A stretch of DNA of 64,000 nucleotides from Desulforhopalus vacuolatus (GTDB lineage: Bacteria > Desulfobacterota > Desulfobulbia > Desulfobulbales > Desulfocapsaceae). The translations under genes were made by a program, and so were the position numbers. The DNA lies in NCBI RefSeq assembly GCF_016918505.1, contig NZ_JAFFPZ010000009.1:1-64000 (forward strand), in the 5' to 3' direction. Each line of letters begins with the position of its first letter. Position 1 is the stretch's first letter. Positions 46,598 to 56,652 of the stretch are shown here, piece after piece. A model generated the notes under the pieces. That model searched no databases. It was given only the letters and a program-made list of their open reading frames with translations, and was not told where the DNA came from.

Positions 46598-48148
46598 ATG
46601 AAAAAAACACTGTTCGCCAACGGTCAAAGGCTCCAGCATCCCGCTGATTTTCAAGAGAAGGCCAGCCGGAAAGCGGAGGCGCAGGCCCCCGCAGCAGAGC
46701 AGGGCAGCCGTGAGGCCATACAGAGCGTGTCGGCAGAAAAGCCGGTGAAACGCCAAAGGGTGAAGAAAGCCCATCCGGCAAAAGAGGCGAAGCCGGTGTG
46801 GACTCGGGAATCCTTTGTCGTTCCTCCAGAAAAAGGGAGGTGCCGATTCCATGACTTTGATATCCCGGATGAGGTAATGCATGCTGTTGCCGATCTTGGG
46901 TTTCAACACTGTACTCCGGTGCAGGAACAGTCCCTGAGCAACTGTCTCGGAGGAAAAGACTTTGTTGGCAAGGCAAACACTGGAACTGGCAAGACCGCCG
47001 TTTTCCTCATTACCACTTTCACCCGTCTGCTTACTGAGAAGCTCAGTGAAAAAGGTCGTAATGGTGCTCCGCGGGCGCTGGTCATTGTACCTACCCGGGA
47101 GCTGGTTATTCAGATCGGCAAAGATGCCGGGGAACTCGGAAAATACTGTAATATAAATGTGCGGACGGTTTTTGGCGGGGTTGATTATCAGAAGCAGATG
47201 AGTCTTCTCCGGGAGAGTCCCTGCGATCTGCTCGTTGCTACTCCGGGGAGACTGCTCGACTTTATCGGCAAGGGTGTGGTTAATCTCAGCACCTGCGAAA
47301 TTCTCATCCTCGATGAAGCTGATCGTATGCTCGACATGGGTTTTATTCCCGATGTGCGACGTATCGTCGGTCGCCTGCCACAGAAGGAAAAGCGGCAGAC
47401 TCTGCTCTTTTCTGCCACCATTACTGAAGCTGTGCGGCGTCTTGCTTACCAATGGTGTGTTGATCCTGTTATGGTGGATGCCGAGCCGGAGCACGCCACC
47501 TCAAATACGGTGGAAGAGGTTGTTTATCTTGCAAGTAAAGAAGAGAAATACACCATTATCTATAATGTGCTCAAGGCTCATCCCGAGGACCGGACGATCA
47601 TTTTCGCTAATATGAGAGGGGAGGCCCGGCGTGTTGCCGATCGCTTAAAGCGTAATGCAATAGACTGTGTGTTGCTCTCCGGCGAAGTGCCGCAGAATAA
47701 GCGGACGTCCCGCCTTGAGCGTTTTCGTGAGGGAAAAGTGAAAGTACTGGTGGCAACCGACGTTGCCGGGCGGGGAATTCACATCAACGATATTCGCCTG
47801 GTGATCAACCACAGCGTTCCTTTTGAGCCGGAAGACTACATTCATCGTATCGGGCGGACCGGCCGGGCGGGGGCGACAGGGCGGGCGATAAGCTTTGCCT
47901 GTGAAGAGGGCTCTTTCTACCTGCCGGCTATTGAAGATTTGATTGGGGAGAAGTTCAATTTTGTCGTTCCGGAAGAAGAATTACTGGAGATACCGCCTCC
48001 CCTTGCAAAAGCTCCTGCAAGAAAAGAGGGAGGGAGGCCAGGCGCTGGAACATTATCGAACAAAAGACGGCGGTCGCGTCAGTCAAGGGATGGCGGCGGT
48101 CGCTCATCTGGCTCCTTATCGAATAAAAAAAGAGGCGGAAAAGCGTGA
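46598..48148 (+). CDS. DEAD-box RNA helicase (RhlB/RhlE-like)
   Basis: 516 residues. Q motif FHDFDIPDEV with FQHCTPVQEQ, motif I ANTGTGKT (usually AQTGTGKT), Ia VPTRELVIQ, Ib TPGRLLDF, II LDEADRML, III SATIT, V VATDVAGRGIH, VI HRIGRTGRAG. A basic, probably disordered N-terminal extension (about 1-80) and a basic tail with two copies of LSNK-(R/K)-R flank the core and likely bind RNA. Unwinds RNA in ribosome assembly or decay (family knowledge); which helicase class is not certain. Precedes rpsA by 179 bp. Confidence 0.93.
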   Translation: MKKTLFANGQRLQHPADFQEKASRKAEAQAPAAEQGSREAIQSVSAEKPVKRQRVKKAHPAKEAKPVWTRESFVVPPEKGRCRFHDFDIPDEVMHAVADLGFQHCTPVQEQSLSNCLGGKDFVGKANTGTGKTAVFLITTFTRLLTEKLSEKGRNGAPRALVIVPTRELVIQIGKDAGELGKYCNINVRTVFGGVDYQKQMSLLRESPCDLLVATPGRLLDFIGKGVVNLSTCEILILDEADRMLDMGFIPDVRRIVGRLPQKEKRQTLLFSATITEAVRRLAYQWCVDPVMVDAEPEHATSNTVEEVVYLASKEEKYTIIYNVLKAHPEDRTIIFANMRGEARRVADRLKRNAIDCVLLSGEVPQNKRTSRLERFREGKVKVLVATDVAGRGIHINDIRLVINHSVPFEPEDYIHRIGRTGRAGATGRAISFACEEGSFYLPAIEDLIGEKFNFVVPEEELLEIPPPLAKAPARKEGGRPGAGTLSNKRRRSRQSRDGGGRSSGSLSNKKRGGKA

Positions 48149-48327
48149 AAAAACACTGCTCTCCCCTTGTTTTTTAACCCGATTCCTGGTATAAAATCTA
48201 TCCTTTATTCATTGGGGAAGCAGTGTGCTCTCCCCGTATTCTTCCGCGAAGGTGCAACGCCTCGCGGGAAAACTTCAGACACCGGTCAGGGTCATCGTGA
48301 CGGCTGATCGACAGGAATAACAATTTC

Positions 48328-50058
48328 ATGACAGAACAAACCAGCCAATCAACCCCTGCGGGCGGCGAAGATCTCAGTTTTGCAGAGCTCTTTGAAATGG
48401 AAGAAAACAACAAGGTAGTCGCTGTCGGCGACGTTACCATGGGGACCATTATCGGTTCTGTGGACAACTTTTTCCTTGTTGACGTCGGTGACAAAGCCGA
48501 AAGTTATATTCCGCGCTCCGAGTTTCGTCTGGAAGAGGGCGAAGACGTTAATATCGGTGACCAGTTTGAAGTCTTTGTGGAACGTCGCAAAGATGAAGGT
48601 GGCCTGCTTCTCTCTCGTGAGAAAGCTATTGCCATCAAAGTCTGGGAGAAAATTGCTGAGATTCAGGAGGCTGACGAGACCATCAACGGTAAAATCGAAA
48701 GCCGCGTTAAAGGCGGTATGTCCGTTGATATCGGCGTTCCCGCTTTCCTGCCCTATTCACAAATTGATCTTCGTCCGGTCAAGGACCTTGACGGATTGAT
48801 TGGTGAAACCATGGACTTCAAAGTGTTGAAGTTCAACAGGAAGAGAAATAACGTTGTCATCTCCCGCCGTGCCATCCTCGAAGAGGAACGCAATAAACTG
48901 CGTGAAGCAATGCGCAGCAAGCTGGAAGAGGGACAAATCATTAAAGGTGCTGTCACCAATATCACCGATTATGGTCTCTTCATTGATATGGGCGGTATGG
49001 ATGGTCTCTGCCATATTACCGACCTCTCCTGGGGCCGTGTCTCTCATCCTGCGAAACTCTATAAGGTGGGCGAAGAACTTGAAGTTAAAGTCCTCAAGTA
49101 TGATCGTGAGCATGATCGTGTATCCCTTGGTGTCAAGCAGCTTCGCGCTGATCCGTGGGAGACTGTTGTCGAACGTTACCCGGTCCACGAAAAGACAGCA
49201 GGCAAGGTTGTTTCCATCACTGATTACGGTGTCTTCGTTGAACTGGAAGAAGGCGTTGAGGGCCTGATCCATGTTTCCGAAATGACCTGGTCGAAAAAAC
49301 CGCGTCACCCCTCCAAGATGGTTTCCGTAGGTGATGAGGTCGAAGTAATGGTGCTCAACATTGAGCCCGAGACCAAACGTATTTCCCTCGGTATGAAGCA
49401 GCTCCAGCCCAATCCCTGGGATCTGGTTACTGACAATTATCCGGTGGGCTCTGTTATTGAAGGCAAGATCAAGAATATCACTGACTTTGGTATCTTTATC
49501 GGTATCGAAGAGGGTATTGACGGTCTTATCCACGTCTCTGATCTTTCCTGGACTGAACGCATCAAGCATCCCAGCGAGAAATTCTCCAAGGGTGAGACCA
49601 TTGAGGCTGTTGTCCTCAAAATCGACAAGGAGCACGAGCGCTTTTCCCTTGGGGTCAAACAGCTCGTTCCTGATCCGTGGCAGGTGGCTTACAACAACTA
49701 TCCCTCAGGGACGGTTATTGAAGGTGAAATCACCAACGTTACCGACTTTGGGGTTTTTGTGAAACTCGAAGAAGGTATCGAGGGTCTTGTCCATGTCTCT
49801 GAACTGAGCAAGGACAAGGTGAAAACTCCGATCGGAATGTATCAGGTTGGCGATACCCTGAAGGCTATTGTTATCAATGTTTCCGCCAAGGATCGCAAGA
49901 TTGGTCTCTCAGTGAAAACTCTTGAAGGAGAAGATGAAGAAGCTGCAGTAGAGAAGTTCAAGAAGGCAGAGCAGGCTGCACAGGATGCTGCTCCCTCAAC
50001 CTTTGGTGATCTCCTTAAGGCCGCTGCCGCAGAGGGTAACGACTCTTCTGAAGAGTAA
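48328..50058 (+). CDS. rpsA: 30S ribosomal protein S1
   Basis: 576 residues with six S1 OB-fold repeats (first about 30-100, last about 445-520); repeats 3-6 are the clearest, each with GxVxxITDYGxFVELEEGxEGLIHVSEMT-like cores. S1 binds mRNA on the small subunit and helps initiation. Very strong codon bias by eye, as expected for a highly expressed gene. The order rpsA then IHF/HU gene is common in proteobacteria. Leader of about 180 bp may host translational autoregulation, although no defined element was recognised. Confidence 0.97.
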   Translation: MTEQTSQSTPAGGEDLSFAELFEMEENNKVVAVGDVTMGTIIGSVDNFFLVDVGDKAESYIPRSEFRLEEGEDVNIGDQFEVFVERRKDEGGLLLSREKAIAIKVWEKIAEIQEADETINGKIESRVKGGMSVDIGVPAFLPYSQIDLRPVKDLDGLIGETMDFKVLKFNRKRNNVVISRRAILEEERNKLREAMRSKLEEGQIIKGAVTNITDYGLFIDMGGMDGLCHITDLSWGRVSHPAKLYKVGEELEVKVLKYDREHDRVSLGVKQLRADPWETVVERYPVHEKTAGKVVSITDYGVFVELEEGVEGLIHVSEMTWSKKPRHPSKMVSVGDEVEVMVLNIEPETKRISLGMKQLQPNPWDLVTDNYPVGSVIEGKIKNITDFGIFIGIEEGIDGLIHVSDLSWTERIKHPSEKFSKGETIEAVVLKIDKEHERFSLGVKQLVPDPWQVAYNNYPSGTVIEGEITNVTDFGVFVKLEEGIEGLVHVSELSKDKVKTPIGMYQVGDTLKAIVINVSAKDRKIGLSVKTLEGEDEEAAVEKFKKAEQAAQDAAPSTFGDLLKAAAAEGNDSSEE

Positions 50059-50083
50059 TGTCCCGGGTACAGTAGAAAAAATT

Positions 50084-50111
50084 CCGCCCCGCAGAAATTT
50101 CTGCGGGGCGG
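50084..50111. terminator. 28-bp perfect palindrome between rpsA and the IHF/HU gene
   Basis: CCGCCCCGCAGAAA followed at once by its reverse complement TTTCTGCGGGGCGG. The T-rich run (AATTTTTTC) is on the minus-strand side, so the best terminator reading is leftward, against transcripts coming from the Sua5-like gene. On the plus strand it could still partly terminate or protect rpsA mRNA. Confidence 0.8.
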
Positions 50112-50172
50112 ATTCCCTGTTCTCCTGCCGGGGCTGGCTGCTGGCTGGTTCCTGCGGTATGAGGAAAAGATT

Positions 50173-50457
50173 ATGTTGAAAAAAGATATTGTAGATAAAG
50201 TCAGTCATGAGCTCTCAATGCAGAAGCAGGATGTAGATCTTGCTGTCAACATTATGCTTGAGACGATGACTGAGGCGCTTATTGAAGAGCGGAGGATTGA
50301 GCTGCGCGGATTTGGCAGCTTCTCTGTACGCAAGAGAAAGCCGAGGTCAACAAAGAATCCGCGTACCGGTAAGATCATGGATATCCCGGCGCGTAAAACC
50401 CTTCACTTCACCATGAGTAAATCGCTGAAAGAAGCCCTTATCAGCGAAATGGAGTAA
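50173..50457 (+). CDS. IHF-beta / HU-family DNA-binding protein
   Basis: 94 residues of the IHF/HU family. Core RRIELRGFGSFSVRKRKPRSTKNPRTG is the beta-arm region, and the Pro-containing tip (NPRTGK) that intercalates in DNA is present. Its place after rpsA is the usual place of ihfB (himD), but the sequence alone does not separate IHF-beta from HU. Its 3' end overlaps the convergent threonylcarbamoyl synthase gene by 17 bases. Confidence 0.92.
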   Translation: MLKKDIVDKVSHELSMQKQDVDLAVNIMLETMTEALIEERRIELRGFGSFSVRKRKPRSTKNPRTGKIMDIPARKTLHFTMSKSLKEALISEME

Positions 50458-51052
50458 GGTCTCCTTTTCCTTCCCTTATTATTATGGGGGTGTCGGTGGT
50501 AAGGTCTATTACTGAAGAGGGTTCGGGATAGATAATGCCGCCGTCTATGACAAGTGTAATCTGCCTGCCGAGGTGTTCCTCAATCTGCCACGCCTCGGCA
50601 AGCGGATCCTCCTCTTTTGTCAGCTGCACACTGGTGTTGACAAGAGGATTGCCGAGGGTTTCGGTGAGCATGGCACTGATCGGCTGGTCTGCAACGCGGA
50701 TACCGACAGTTTTCTGCTTTGTCACCATCATCTTTGGCAGCAGTTTCGTTCCAGGAAGAACCAGGGTGTATGGTCCCGGAAGATTTCGTTTCAACAGTCG
50801 GTACGCCGTATTGGAAACGTGGGCAAAGAGGGCTATATTACTCAGATCATGACAGATAATGGAGAAGGGCTTGTGTTTCGGCCGTTTCTTCAACAACATG
50901 AGTTTTTTAATGGCTCGAGCGTGAAACAGATCACAGCTCAGCCCGTATCCCGTACCAGTAGGGCAGGCTATTACCGCACCTGCCCGCAGCTCACTGACCA
51001 CCTGGTCGATGAGGCGCTGTTGCGGGTTTTCTGTATTTATTTCAAGAAGCAT
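50441..51052 (-). CDS. Sua5/YciO/YrdC-family protein (threonylcarbamoyl-AMP synthase type)
   Basis: 203 residues from the ATG at 51052 (AAGGGG upstream). YrdC-like fold: AGAVIACPTGTGYGLSCDLF, IKKLMLLKKRPKHKPFSIICHDL, LPGPYTLVLPGTKLLP and VGIRVADQPISAML. In this superfamily the enzyme makes threonylcarbamoyl-AMP for tRNA t6A; the YciO branch is close and its role is less sure. Gly-Thr-Gly-Tyr-Gly replaces the usual PTDTVYG motif, pointing to YciO. Convergent with the IHF/HU gene. Confidence 0.85.
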   Translation of the reverse strand: MLLEINTENPQQRLIDQVVSELRAGAVIACPTGTGYGLSCDLFHARAIKKLMLLKKRPKHKPFSIICHDLSNIALFAHVSNTAYRLLKRNLPGPYTLVLPGTKLLPKMMVTKQKTVGIRVADQPISAMLTETLGNPLVNTSVQLTKEEDPLAEAWQIEEHLGRQITLVIDGGIIYPEPSSVIDLTTDTPIIIREGKGDLTPFR

Positions 51053-51167
51053 GGCATTTCCCCTTGTCAAACAGCTGCATGGCAGCGACTGCAGATGACA
51101 TTTCGTATGTCTCTTGTTGGTCACTCTTAATTTTTTTTACCTTCAAGAGGCGCAATGTCGCCGCAAC

Positions 51168-51197
51168 AGATTATAATATAATCTCTGCGATAGAGAT
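51168..51197. promoter_or_regulatory. Palindromes upstream of guaB
   Basis: AGATTATAATATAATCT is a perfect 17-base palindrome that contains TATAAT, followed by ATCTCTGCGATAGAGAT, another inverted repeat. About 100 bases before guaB. They may be an operator overlapping the promoter, or an mRNA hairpin. No matching -35 box was clear. Confidence 0.35.
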
Positions 51198-51292
51198 ATA
51201 ACAGGTGACGGAAATTCGAAAGAAATCCATCTGTATTCCGCGTCGCCTGTTTCTGAAAAAATTCCTGAAAATCAACATGTGAAGGAGGAAAC

Positions 51293-52762
51293 ATGTTACC
51301 AGATCACGTAGAAACTGCACTCACATTTGATGATTTGCTGCTGGTGCCACAAGTTTCAGAAGTTCTGCCGGACGGCGTAAATCTCGAGACCCGCCTCACC
51401 AGAGAAATCAATCTGAACGCTCCGCTGGTCAGTTCGGCCATGGATACCGTAACTGAGTCCCGCACCGCCGTCGCCATGGCGCGTGAAGGTGGCATCGGTA
51501 TTATCCACAAAAACATGACTATTGAGGAGCAGGTCCGAGAGGTCGAACGGGTGAAAAAATCGGAATCTGGAATGATTACCGAGCCCGTGACCGTCACCGA
51601 GAACATGACCGTGGCGGAAGTGCAGGAGGTCATGAGTGAATACCATATCTCCGGCCTGCCGGTTCTGAAGGAGGGGAGACTGGTGGGGATCGTTACCAAC
51701 CGTGACCTCCGTTTTGTTTCCGACAACGGTTTGCATGTCAGGGATGTGATGACCTCGAAAAATCTTGTCACTGCCAGACCGGGTATCACCATGGTGCAGT
51801 CCAAGGCTCTTCTGCATGAGCACCGCATTGAAAAGCTGCTGGTTGTTGATGATGAAGGGGCACTCAAAGGATTGATTACCATCAAGGACCTGGAAAAGAC
51901 CCGTAAATATCCCAATTCCGCCAAAGACTCCAGGGGACGCCTGCTGGTTGGTGCTGCTCTCGGAGTAGGAGATCAAATTGAGAGCAATGCCGAGAAATTG
52001 ATGCAGGCCGGGGTCGATGTGGTGGTCATTGACTCTGCCCATGGCCACAGCAGGGGGGTTCTCGACGCTATCCACAGGATAAAGAGTGCCTTCCCGCAAT
52101 TACAGGTGATTGCCGGCAATGTGGCCACCGGCGAGGGAACAAAGGCTCTGATTGACGCCGGAGCCGATGGGGTGAAGGTTGGTATTGGTCCCGGCTCCAT
52201 TTGTACCACACGAATCGTTGCAGGAGTTGGCGTTCCACAGATTACTGCCATCAAGAACAGTGTTGAGGTGGCGATGAAGTACGGTATTCCGATCATTGCG
52301 GATGGTGGAATCAAACATTCCGGAGAGATCGTCAAGGCTATCGGCGTGGGAGCCAGCTCGGTGATGATCGGTTCTCTGCTGGCAGGAACCGAGGAGACCC
52401 CGGGGACAACTTTCCTCTATCAGGGGCGGACCTACAAAAGCTATCGCGGTATGGGGTCCCTGGGAGCAATGAGCCAGACCAATGGTTCGGCGGATCGTTA
52501 CTTTCAGTCTTCGGTAAAAGTTACTTCCAAGTTCGTCCCCGAAGGAATTGAAGGCAAGGTTCCCTATCGCGGACCGCTTTGTGATATGATCTATCAACTC
52601 CTCGGTGGCCTGCGTTCCGGTATGGGCTATGTGGGAGCAGAGAGTATTCCTGAACTGCAGAAACGGGCGAAATTTATTCGTATTTCTTCTGCCGGACTCC
52701 GTGAGTCTCATGTTCACGACGTAACTATTACCAAGGAAGCACCCAACTATCACAGCGCATAA
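51293..52762 (+). CDS. guaB: Inosine-5'-monophosphate dehydrogenase
   Basis: Converts IMP to XMP with NAD, the first committed step to GMP. 489 residues. N-terminal barrel segment [19 protein letters not shown] pair at about 92-205, and the catalytic loop [11 protein letters not shown] (Cys about 305). The flap region SSDRYFQ-type sequence is present ([10 protein letters not shown]). guaA begins 10 bases downstream, so they form an operon. Ribosome site GGAGGA before the ATG. Confidence 0.98.
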   Translation: MLPDHVETALTFDDLLLVPQVSEVLPDGVNLETRLTREINLNAPLVSSAMDTVTESRTAVAMAREGGIGIIHKNMTIEEQVREVERVKKSESGMITEPVTVTENMTVAEVQEVMSEYHISGLPVLKEGRLVGIVTNRDLRFVSDNGLHVRDVMTSKNLVTARPGITMVQSKALLHEHRIEKLLVVDDEGALKGLITIKDLEKTRKYPNSAKDSRGRLLVGAALGVGDQIESNAEKLMQAGVDVVVIDSAHGHSRGVLDAIHRIKSAFPQLQVIAGNVATGEGTKALIDAGADGVKVGIGPGSICTTRIVAGVGVPQITAIKNSVEVAMKYGIPIIADGGIKHSGEIVKAIGVGASSVMIGSLLAGTEETPGTTFLYQGRTYKSYRGMGSLGAMSQTNGSADRYFQSSVKVTSKFVPEGIEGKVPYRGPLCDMIYQLLGGLRSGMGYVGAESIPELQKRAKFIRISSAGLRESHVHDVTITKEAPNYHSA

Positions 52763-52772
52763 GGAGCCGAAC

Positions 52773-54317
52773 ATGGCTGTCCACAACCAAACTATTGTCA
52801 TTCTTGACTTCGGTTCTCAGACTACCCAGCTCATCGCCCGGCGTATTCGTGAACAGAAGGTGTACAGTGAAATACATCCCTTCAATACGAAGCTGGAGAA
52901 AATCAAGGCCCTGAAACCGGCGGGAATCATCCTCTCCGGAGGACCCTGCTCAGTCTATGATGAGGATGCCCCGTACAGTGATCCTGCAATCTTTGAACTT
53001 GGTATCCCCGTGCTGGGAATTTGCTATGGTGCCCAGTTGATGCTGCAGCAGCACGGTGGACGGGTGGAAAAGGCGCACAAGCGTGAATTTGGCAAAGCGG
53101 ATCTTACCATTAAAAGGACCGGTGGCCTTTTTGGAAAACTGGAGGGAGGCGATCACCAGGTGTGGATGAGCCATGGTGACCGGGTGGAAGTTGTGCCCGA
53201 AGGTTTTGAGGCTACTGCCTTCAGTGATAATTCCCCTTACGCTGCCATGGCGCACCGGGAAAAGCCCTTCGTCGCTGTTCAATTTCACCCCGAAGTGGCG
53301 CACACCCTCATTGGTACTGATCTGCTGAAGAATTTTATCTTTGATATCTGTGGCTGTAAACCGGAATGGACAATGGCCTCTTTTATTGACCAGAATGTGC
53401 GCGAAATTCGTGAGCGGGTTGGGGATGACAAAGTGATCTGCGCCCTTTCCGGAGGAGTGGACAGCACGGTGGTGGCAGCAATGCTTGACAGGGCCATCGG
53501 TGATCAGTTGACCTGTATCTACGTCAACAACGGATTGATGCGTGAGGGGGAGAGCGAGTCGGTGCTCTCCTTTTTCCGCAGTCATACTGCTCTTCATCTT
53601 GTGAATGTAGATGCCAGTGAATTTTTCCTCGGCCAGCTGGACGGTATCGCAGATCCTGAGGAGAAGCGCAAGCGTATTGGCATTGGCTTTATCGATATTT
53701 TTGAAAAAGAAGCGAAGAAGATCGGTGCCGTAAAATATCTTGCGCAGGGAACACTGTACCCGGATGTCATTGAGTCCGTCTCCTTTCGCGGTGCTGCGCC
53801 GATCAAATCTCATCACAATGTCGGCGGTCTGCCGGATGTGATGAAGCTTGAGTTGATTGAGCCTCTGCGGGAGCTCTTTAAGGATGAGGTCCGACAGCTC
53901 GGGCTTGAGCTGGGTTTGCCGGAAGAGGCTGTCTTTCGCCAGCCGTTCCCCGGCCCCGGGCTTGCTATTCGTATCATGGGTGAGATCTCCGGAGAGCGTC
54001 TTGCGATCCTGCGCCAGGCTGATGTCATTGTTCTTGAAGAGATGCGCAGGGCGGGCTGGTACCGCAAGGTCTGGCAGAGTTTTGCTGTGCTGCTGCCTAT
54101 TCAGACCGTTGGCGTTATGGGCGACGGACGCACGTACGAACATGTGATTGCGATCCGCGCTGTAGATTCCATCGATGCCATGACTGCCGACTGGAGCAGA
54201 ATTCCTCCGGAAATCCTCGGGGAGATATCCAGCCGTATTATCAACGAGGTGCGCGGGGTTAACCGTGTGGTCTACGACATTTCTTCCAAACCTCCGGCCA
54301 CTATAGAATGGGAATAA
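52773..54317 (+). CDS. guaA: GMP synthase (glutamine-hydrolysing)
   Basis: Converts XMP to GMP using glutamine. 514 residues. Class I amidotransferase half: catalytic Cys84 in [10 protein letters not shown], later His/Glu in [12 protein letters not shown] pyrophosphatase half with PP-loop [15 protein letters not shown] and the C-terminal [17 protein letters not shown] signature. Complete and operonic with guaB. Confidence 0.98.
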   Translation: MAVHNQTIVILDFGSQTTQLIARRIREQKVYSEIHPFNTKLEKIKALKPAGIILSGGPCSVYDEDAPYSDPAIFELGIPVLGICYGAQLMLQQHGGRVEKAHKREFGKADLTIKRTGGLFGKLEGGDHQVWMSHGDRVEVVPEGFEATAFSDNSPYAAMAHREKPFVAVQFHPEVAHTLIGTDLLKNFIFDICGCKPEWTMASFIDQNVREIRERVGDDKVICALSGGVDSTVVAAMLDRAIGDQLTCIYVNNGLMREGESESVLSFFRSHTALHLVNVDASEFFLGQLDGIADPEEKRKRIGIGFIDIFEKEAKKIGAVKYLAQGTLYPDVIESVSFRGAAPIKSHHNVGGLPDVMKLELIEPLRELFKDEVRQLGLELGLPEEAVFRQPFPGPGLAIRIMGEISGERLAILRQADVIVLEEMRRAGWYRKVWQSFAVLLPIQTVGVMGDGRTYEHVIAIRAVDSIDAMTADWSRIPPEILGEISSRIINEVRGVNRVVYDISSKPPATIEWE

Positions 54318-54433
54318 GGGAGAAAATCTCCCCCGGGTGTAATTTGTCGGCGAAAAGGGGATCAGCCCTTCCGTTACGTCGTTTTATTTAAGGTACCCTG
54401 AAGGTATCCTAAAGAAGTCTCTTCTTAATTTCT

Positions 54434-55234
54434 ATGCCAATGCTTAAAACTGGAATTTTTGTTGATGCGGAGAACATCCGCATTTGTGGTGGATACGGCA
54501 TGCGTTACAACGTACTTGCCAGTCTTGCCGGTTGCGGGCACTCCGTGCTCCTCCGTGCCAACTCTTATATTGCCGAAGACCGGGAACGGACCAAAGACCC
54601 GGAATATCGGACAAAACTATACCATTATCAAGATGTTATCCGTCAGTGCGGGTTTAAGGTAATCAAGAAATTTGTAAAACATTTCCTTGATGATGAAGGG
54701 ATTTTGACGACAAAGGCCAATGCAGACATGGATCTGGCAATTGATGCCCTGCTTCAGGCACGCAATCTCGACAGAATCATCCTGCTCACCGGCGACGGCG
54801 ACTTTGTCCGTCTCATTCTGGCGCTGCAGAATATGGGCTGCCGGGTAGAGGTCATTGGTTTCAAAAATGTCAGCAATGCGCTGCGTGAAACTGCAGATTC
54901 CTACACCTCCGGCTATCTCATTCCTGGTCTGCTTCCTGTTACCTCTTCGGAAAATGGTGAGGAGTTGAAAGGCCGATTGCGGGGAGTTGCAGTCAGCTAT
55001 AAGGCCGATCGGGGCTTCGGCTTCATGCGCTATTATAGTCTCTCTGAGCAGGGGCTCAGTCCGGAGACGCTTTTTTTTCACTGTTCCCAGGCGGTAGATG
55101 TACACGACTCCATGTTTCTGGATTCGTCCAACATCTTTGAATTTTCACTGTATCGGAATCCTGGAAATGAGAATCGTCTTGAAGCACGCGAAATCCGCCA
55201 TGTTACCGGCGATCGTCCCGAACATGTCTCCTGA
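54434..55234 (+). CDS. NYN-domain protein with cold-shock-like tail
   Basis: 266 residues. Residues 1-165 are a NYN (PIN-like) nuclease domain: acidic residues at Asp11 (GIFVDAEN), Asp98/Asp100 in ANADMDLAIDAL and Asp121/Asp123 in LTGDGDF. Residues about 178-260 resemble a cold-shock/OB fold, with RNP1-like DRGFGFMRY and RNP2-like LFFHCSQ. The pairing suggests a ribonuclease that binds RNA through its tail. Target unknown. It stands 117 bp after guaA and 74 bp before mscS; not evidently part of either function. Confidence 0.82.
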   Translation: MPMLKTGIFVDAENIRICGGYGMRYNVLASLAGCGHSVLLRANSYIAEDRERTKDPEYRTKLYHYQDVIRQCGFKVIKKFVKHFLDDEGILTTKANADMDLAIDALLQARNLDRIILLTGDGDFVRLILALQNMGCRVEVIGFKNVSNALRETADSYTSGYLIPGLLPVTSSENGEELKGRLRGVAVSYKADRGFGFMRYYSLSEQGLSPETLFFHCSQAVDVHDSMFLDSSNIFEFSLYRNPGNENRLEAREIRHVTGDRPEHVS

Positions 55235-55307
55235 TACTAACTGCGGGGAGATTTTGCCCCCGCAACTCTGTGGCTGAGCTGCTTTATTCTGATGGAGAGG
55301 ACATGAA

Positions 55308-56120
55308 ATGCAGAATCTTTTAGACAAAATCAACTTGAAACAGTTTGACGTGGAGATACTCCAGCAGTTTGGTTTACTGGTACTTCCCTGGGTCTGGAAG
55401 GTGCTGGCTGCACTTCTCATTTTCTTTATCGGAAGATGGATCTCCCGGAAACTCTCGCAAATTTTCACCAAAATGATGGAGAAACAGGGGGTGGATGTTA
55501 CCCTTATCGGTTTCCTCGAAGGTATTATCTACTACGCTTTGCTGGTCAGTGTGGTGCTGGCCGCTGCTTCTCAAATCGGCGTGAAAACGACCTCTTTCTT
55601 TGCCATTCTGGGTGCCGTATCTCTTGCTGTAGGCCTTGCTCTGAAGGATTCTCTGGCCAATTTCTCCGCTGGTGTGATGCTTATTTTCTTTCGTCCCTTC
55701 AAGGTGCGGGATTTCATCATTGTCGGGGGAGAATCCGGTGTAGTAGAGCATATCAATGTTTTTAATACCGTGCTCAATACCGCAGATAATCAACGCAAAA
55801 TTATCCCCAATAACAATATCATCAAAGCCACCATTACCAACGTCACTGCCAACCCGCGGCGCCGCGTGGATATGGTAATTGGAATCGGCTATGATGACGA
55901 TATCCGCCTCGCCAAAGAGACTCTCGAAGAGATTATCCGTGCTGATAAACGAGTGCTTGCTGAACCCGCACTGCAGATTGCCGTGTCGGAACTTGGTGCT
56001 TCAACAGTGAGCATTGTTGTCCGTCCGTGGGTGAAGACTGGCGATTACGGGAGCGTTCTTTTCGCTTTGACCGAAAAGATTAAACTGACCTTTGACGAGA
56101 AAGGCATCAGTTTGCGGTAG
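55308..56120 (+). CDS. mscS: Small-conductance mechanosensitive channel
   Basis: 270 residues, MscS type. Three transmembrane helices; pore helix TM3 with AVSLAVGLALKDSLANFSAGVMLIFFRPFKVRDF, then the beta domain with VGGESGVVEHINVFNTVLNT and IIPNNNII. Opens under membrane tension and releases solutes at osmotic downshift. Single gene, followed by a 530-bp gap of repeat DNA. Confidence 0.95.
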   Translation: MQNLLDKINLKQFDVEILQQFGLLVLPWVWKVLAALLIFFIGRWISRKLSQIFTKMMEKQGVDVTLIGFLEGIIYYALLVSVVLAAASQIGVKTTSFFAILGAVSLAVGLALKDSLANFSAGVMLIFFRPFKVRDFIIVGGESGVVEHINVFNTVLNTADNQRKIIPNNNIIKATITNVTANPRRRVDMVIGIGYDDDIRLAKETLEEIIRADKRVLAEPALQIAVSELGASTVSIVVRPWVKTGDYGSVLFALTEKIKLTFDEKGISLR

Positions 56121-56210
56121 GTGTCAACGTACTTTTCACCTAAACGAGTTCTTTTATGAAAAAGGACTGGTGTTTTTATAACAGTTCACCACGCTGGGCC
56201 ATGGATTATT

Positions 56211-56524
56211 GGAAAAACCATAAGAGAATGCCCTTGTGGTTGAATTCGGTCTGTTGCCTGCTTTGAGGTAATTGATGTTTTCCGTGTCCTTCCGTGTTTT
56301 CCGTGGTAGCCAATTTTATTCATAATAATCCTGGTGCACTGTACGGCTCAACTTCGGATGCAAACGTTTTCGTTTAATGCGTTGTCCCTGTTCGTGAAAA
56401 TTCGTGTCCATTCGTGGTTACAAAATGCAAAAGGAATCACGAATAGACACGGATAAACACGAATTATTACTCATTCGTAATCGCCAAAAAAGATGTCCAC
56501 GCAGTTGCGTTTTCTGGCCAGTAA
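56211..56524 (-). repeat. Family C repeat, left copy of a 5-kb-spaced inverted pair
   Basis: About 310 bp nearly matching, in reverse complement, 61738-62036. Markers are ACCATAAGAGAATGCCC, GGTTGAATTCGGTCTGTTGC, TTTTCCGTGTCCTTCC, ACGTTTTCGTTTAATG and the ACGAATnnACACG stretch. No protein was recognised in it. It fills most of the gap between mscS and the PilZ gene. Confidence 0.8.
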
Positions 56525-56652
56525 AAAAAATGTGATTATTCAAGGCAGCCATAAATGATCAAATGACCTCACTGCTTTCAGCAGCTCCATTGCGGTGCTC
56601 CCTCCGGAGGCGCTCTGGTCCCTGCAGGACGGGCACGGGAAAGTGAGGGGGG

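Noticed and set aside
52950-54143. 397-codon open frame on the minus strand
   Set aside because: Antisense to guaA; no domain and no ribosome site.
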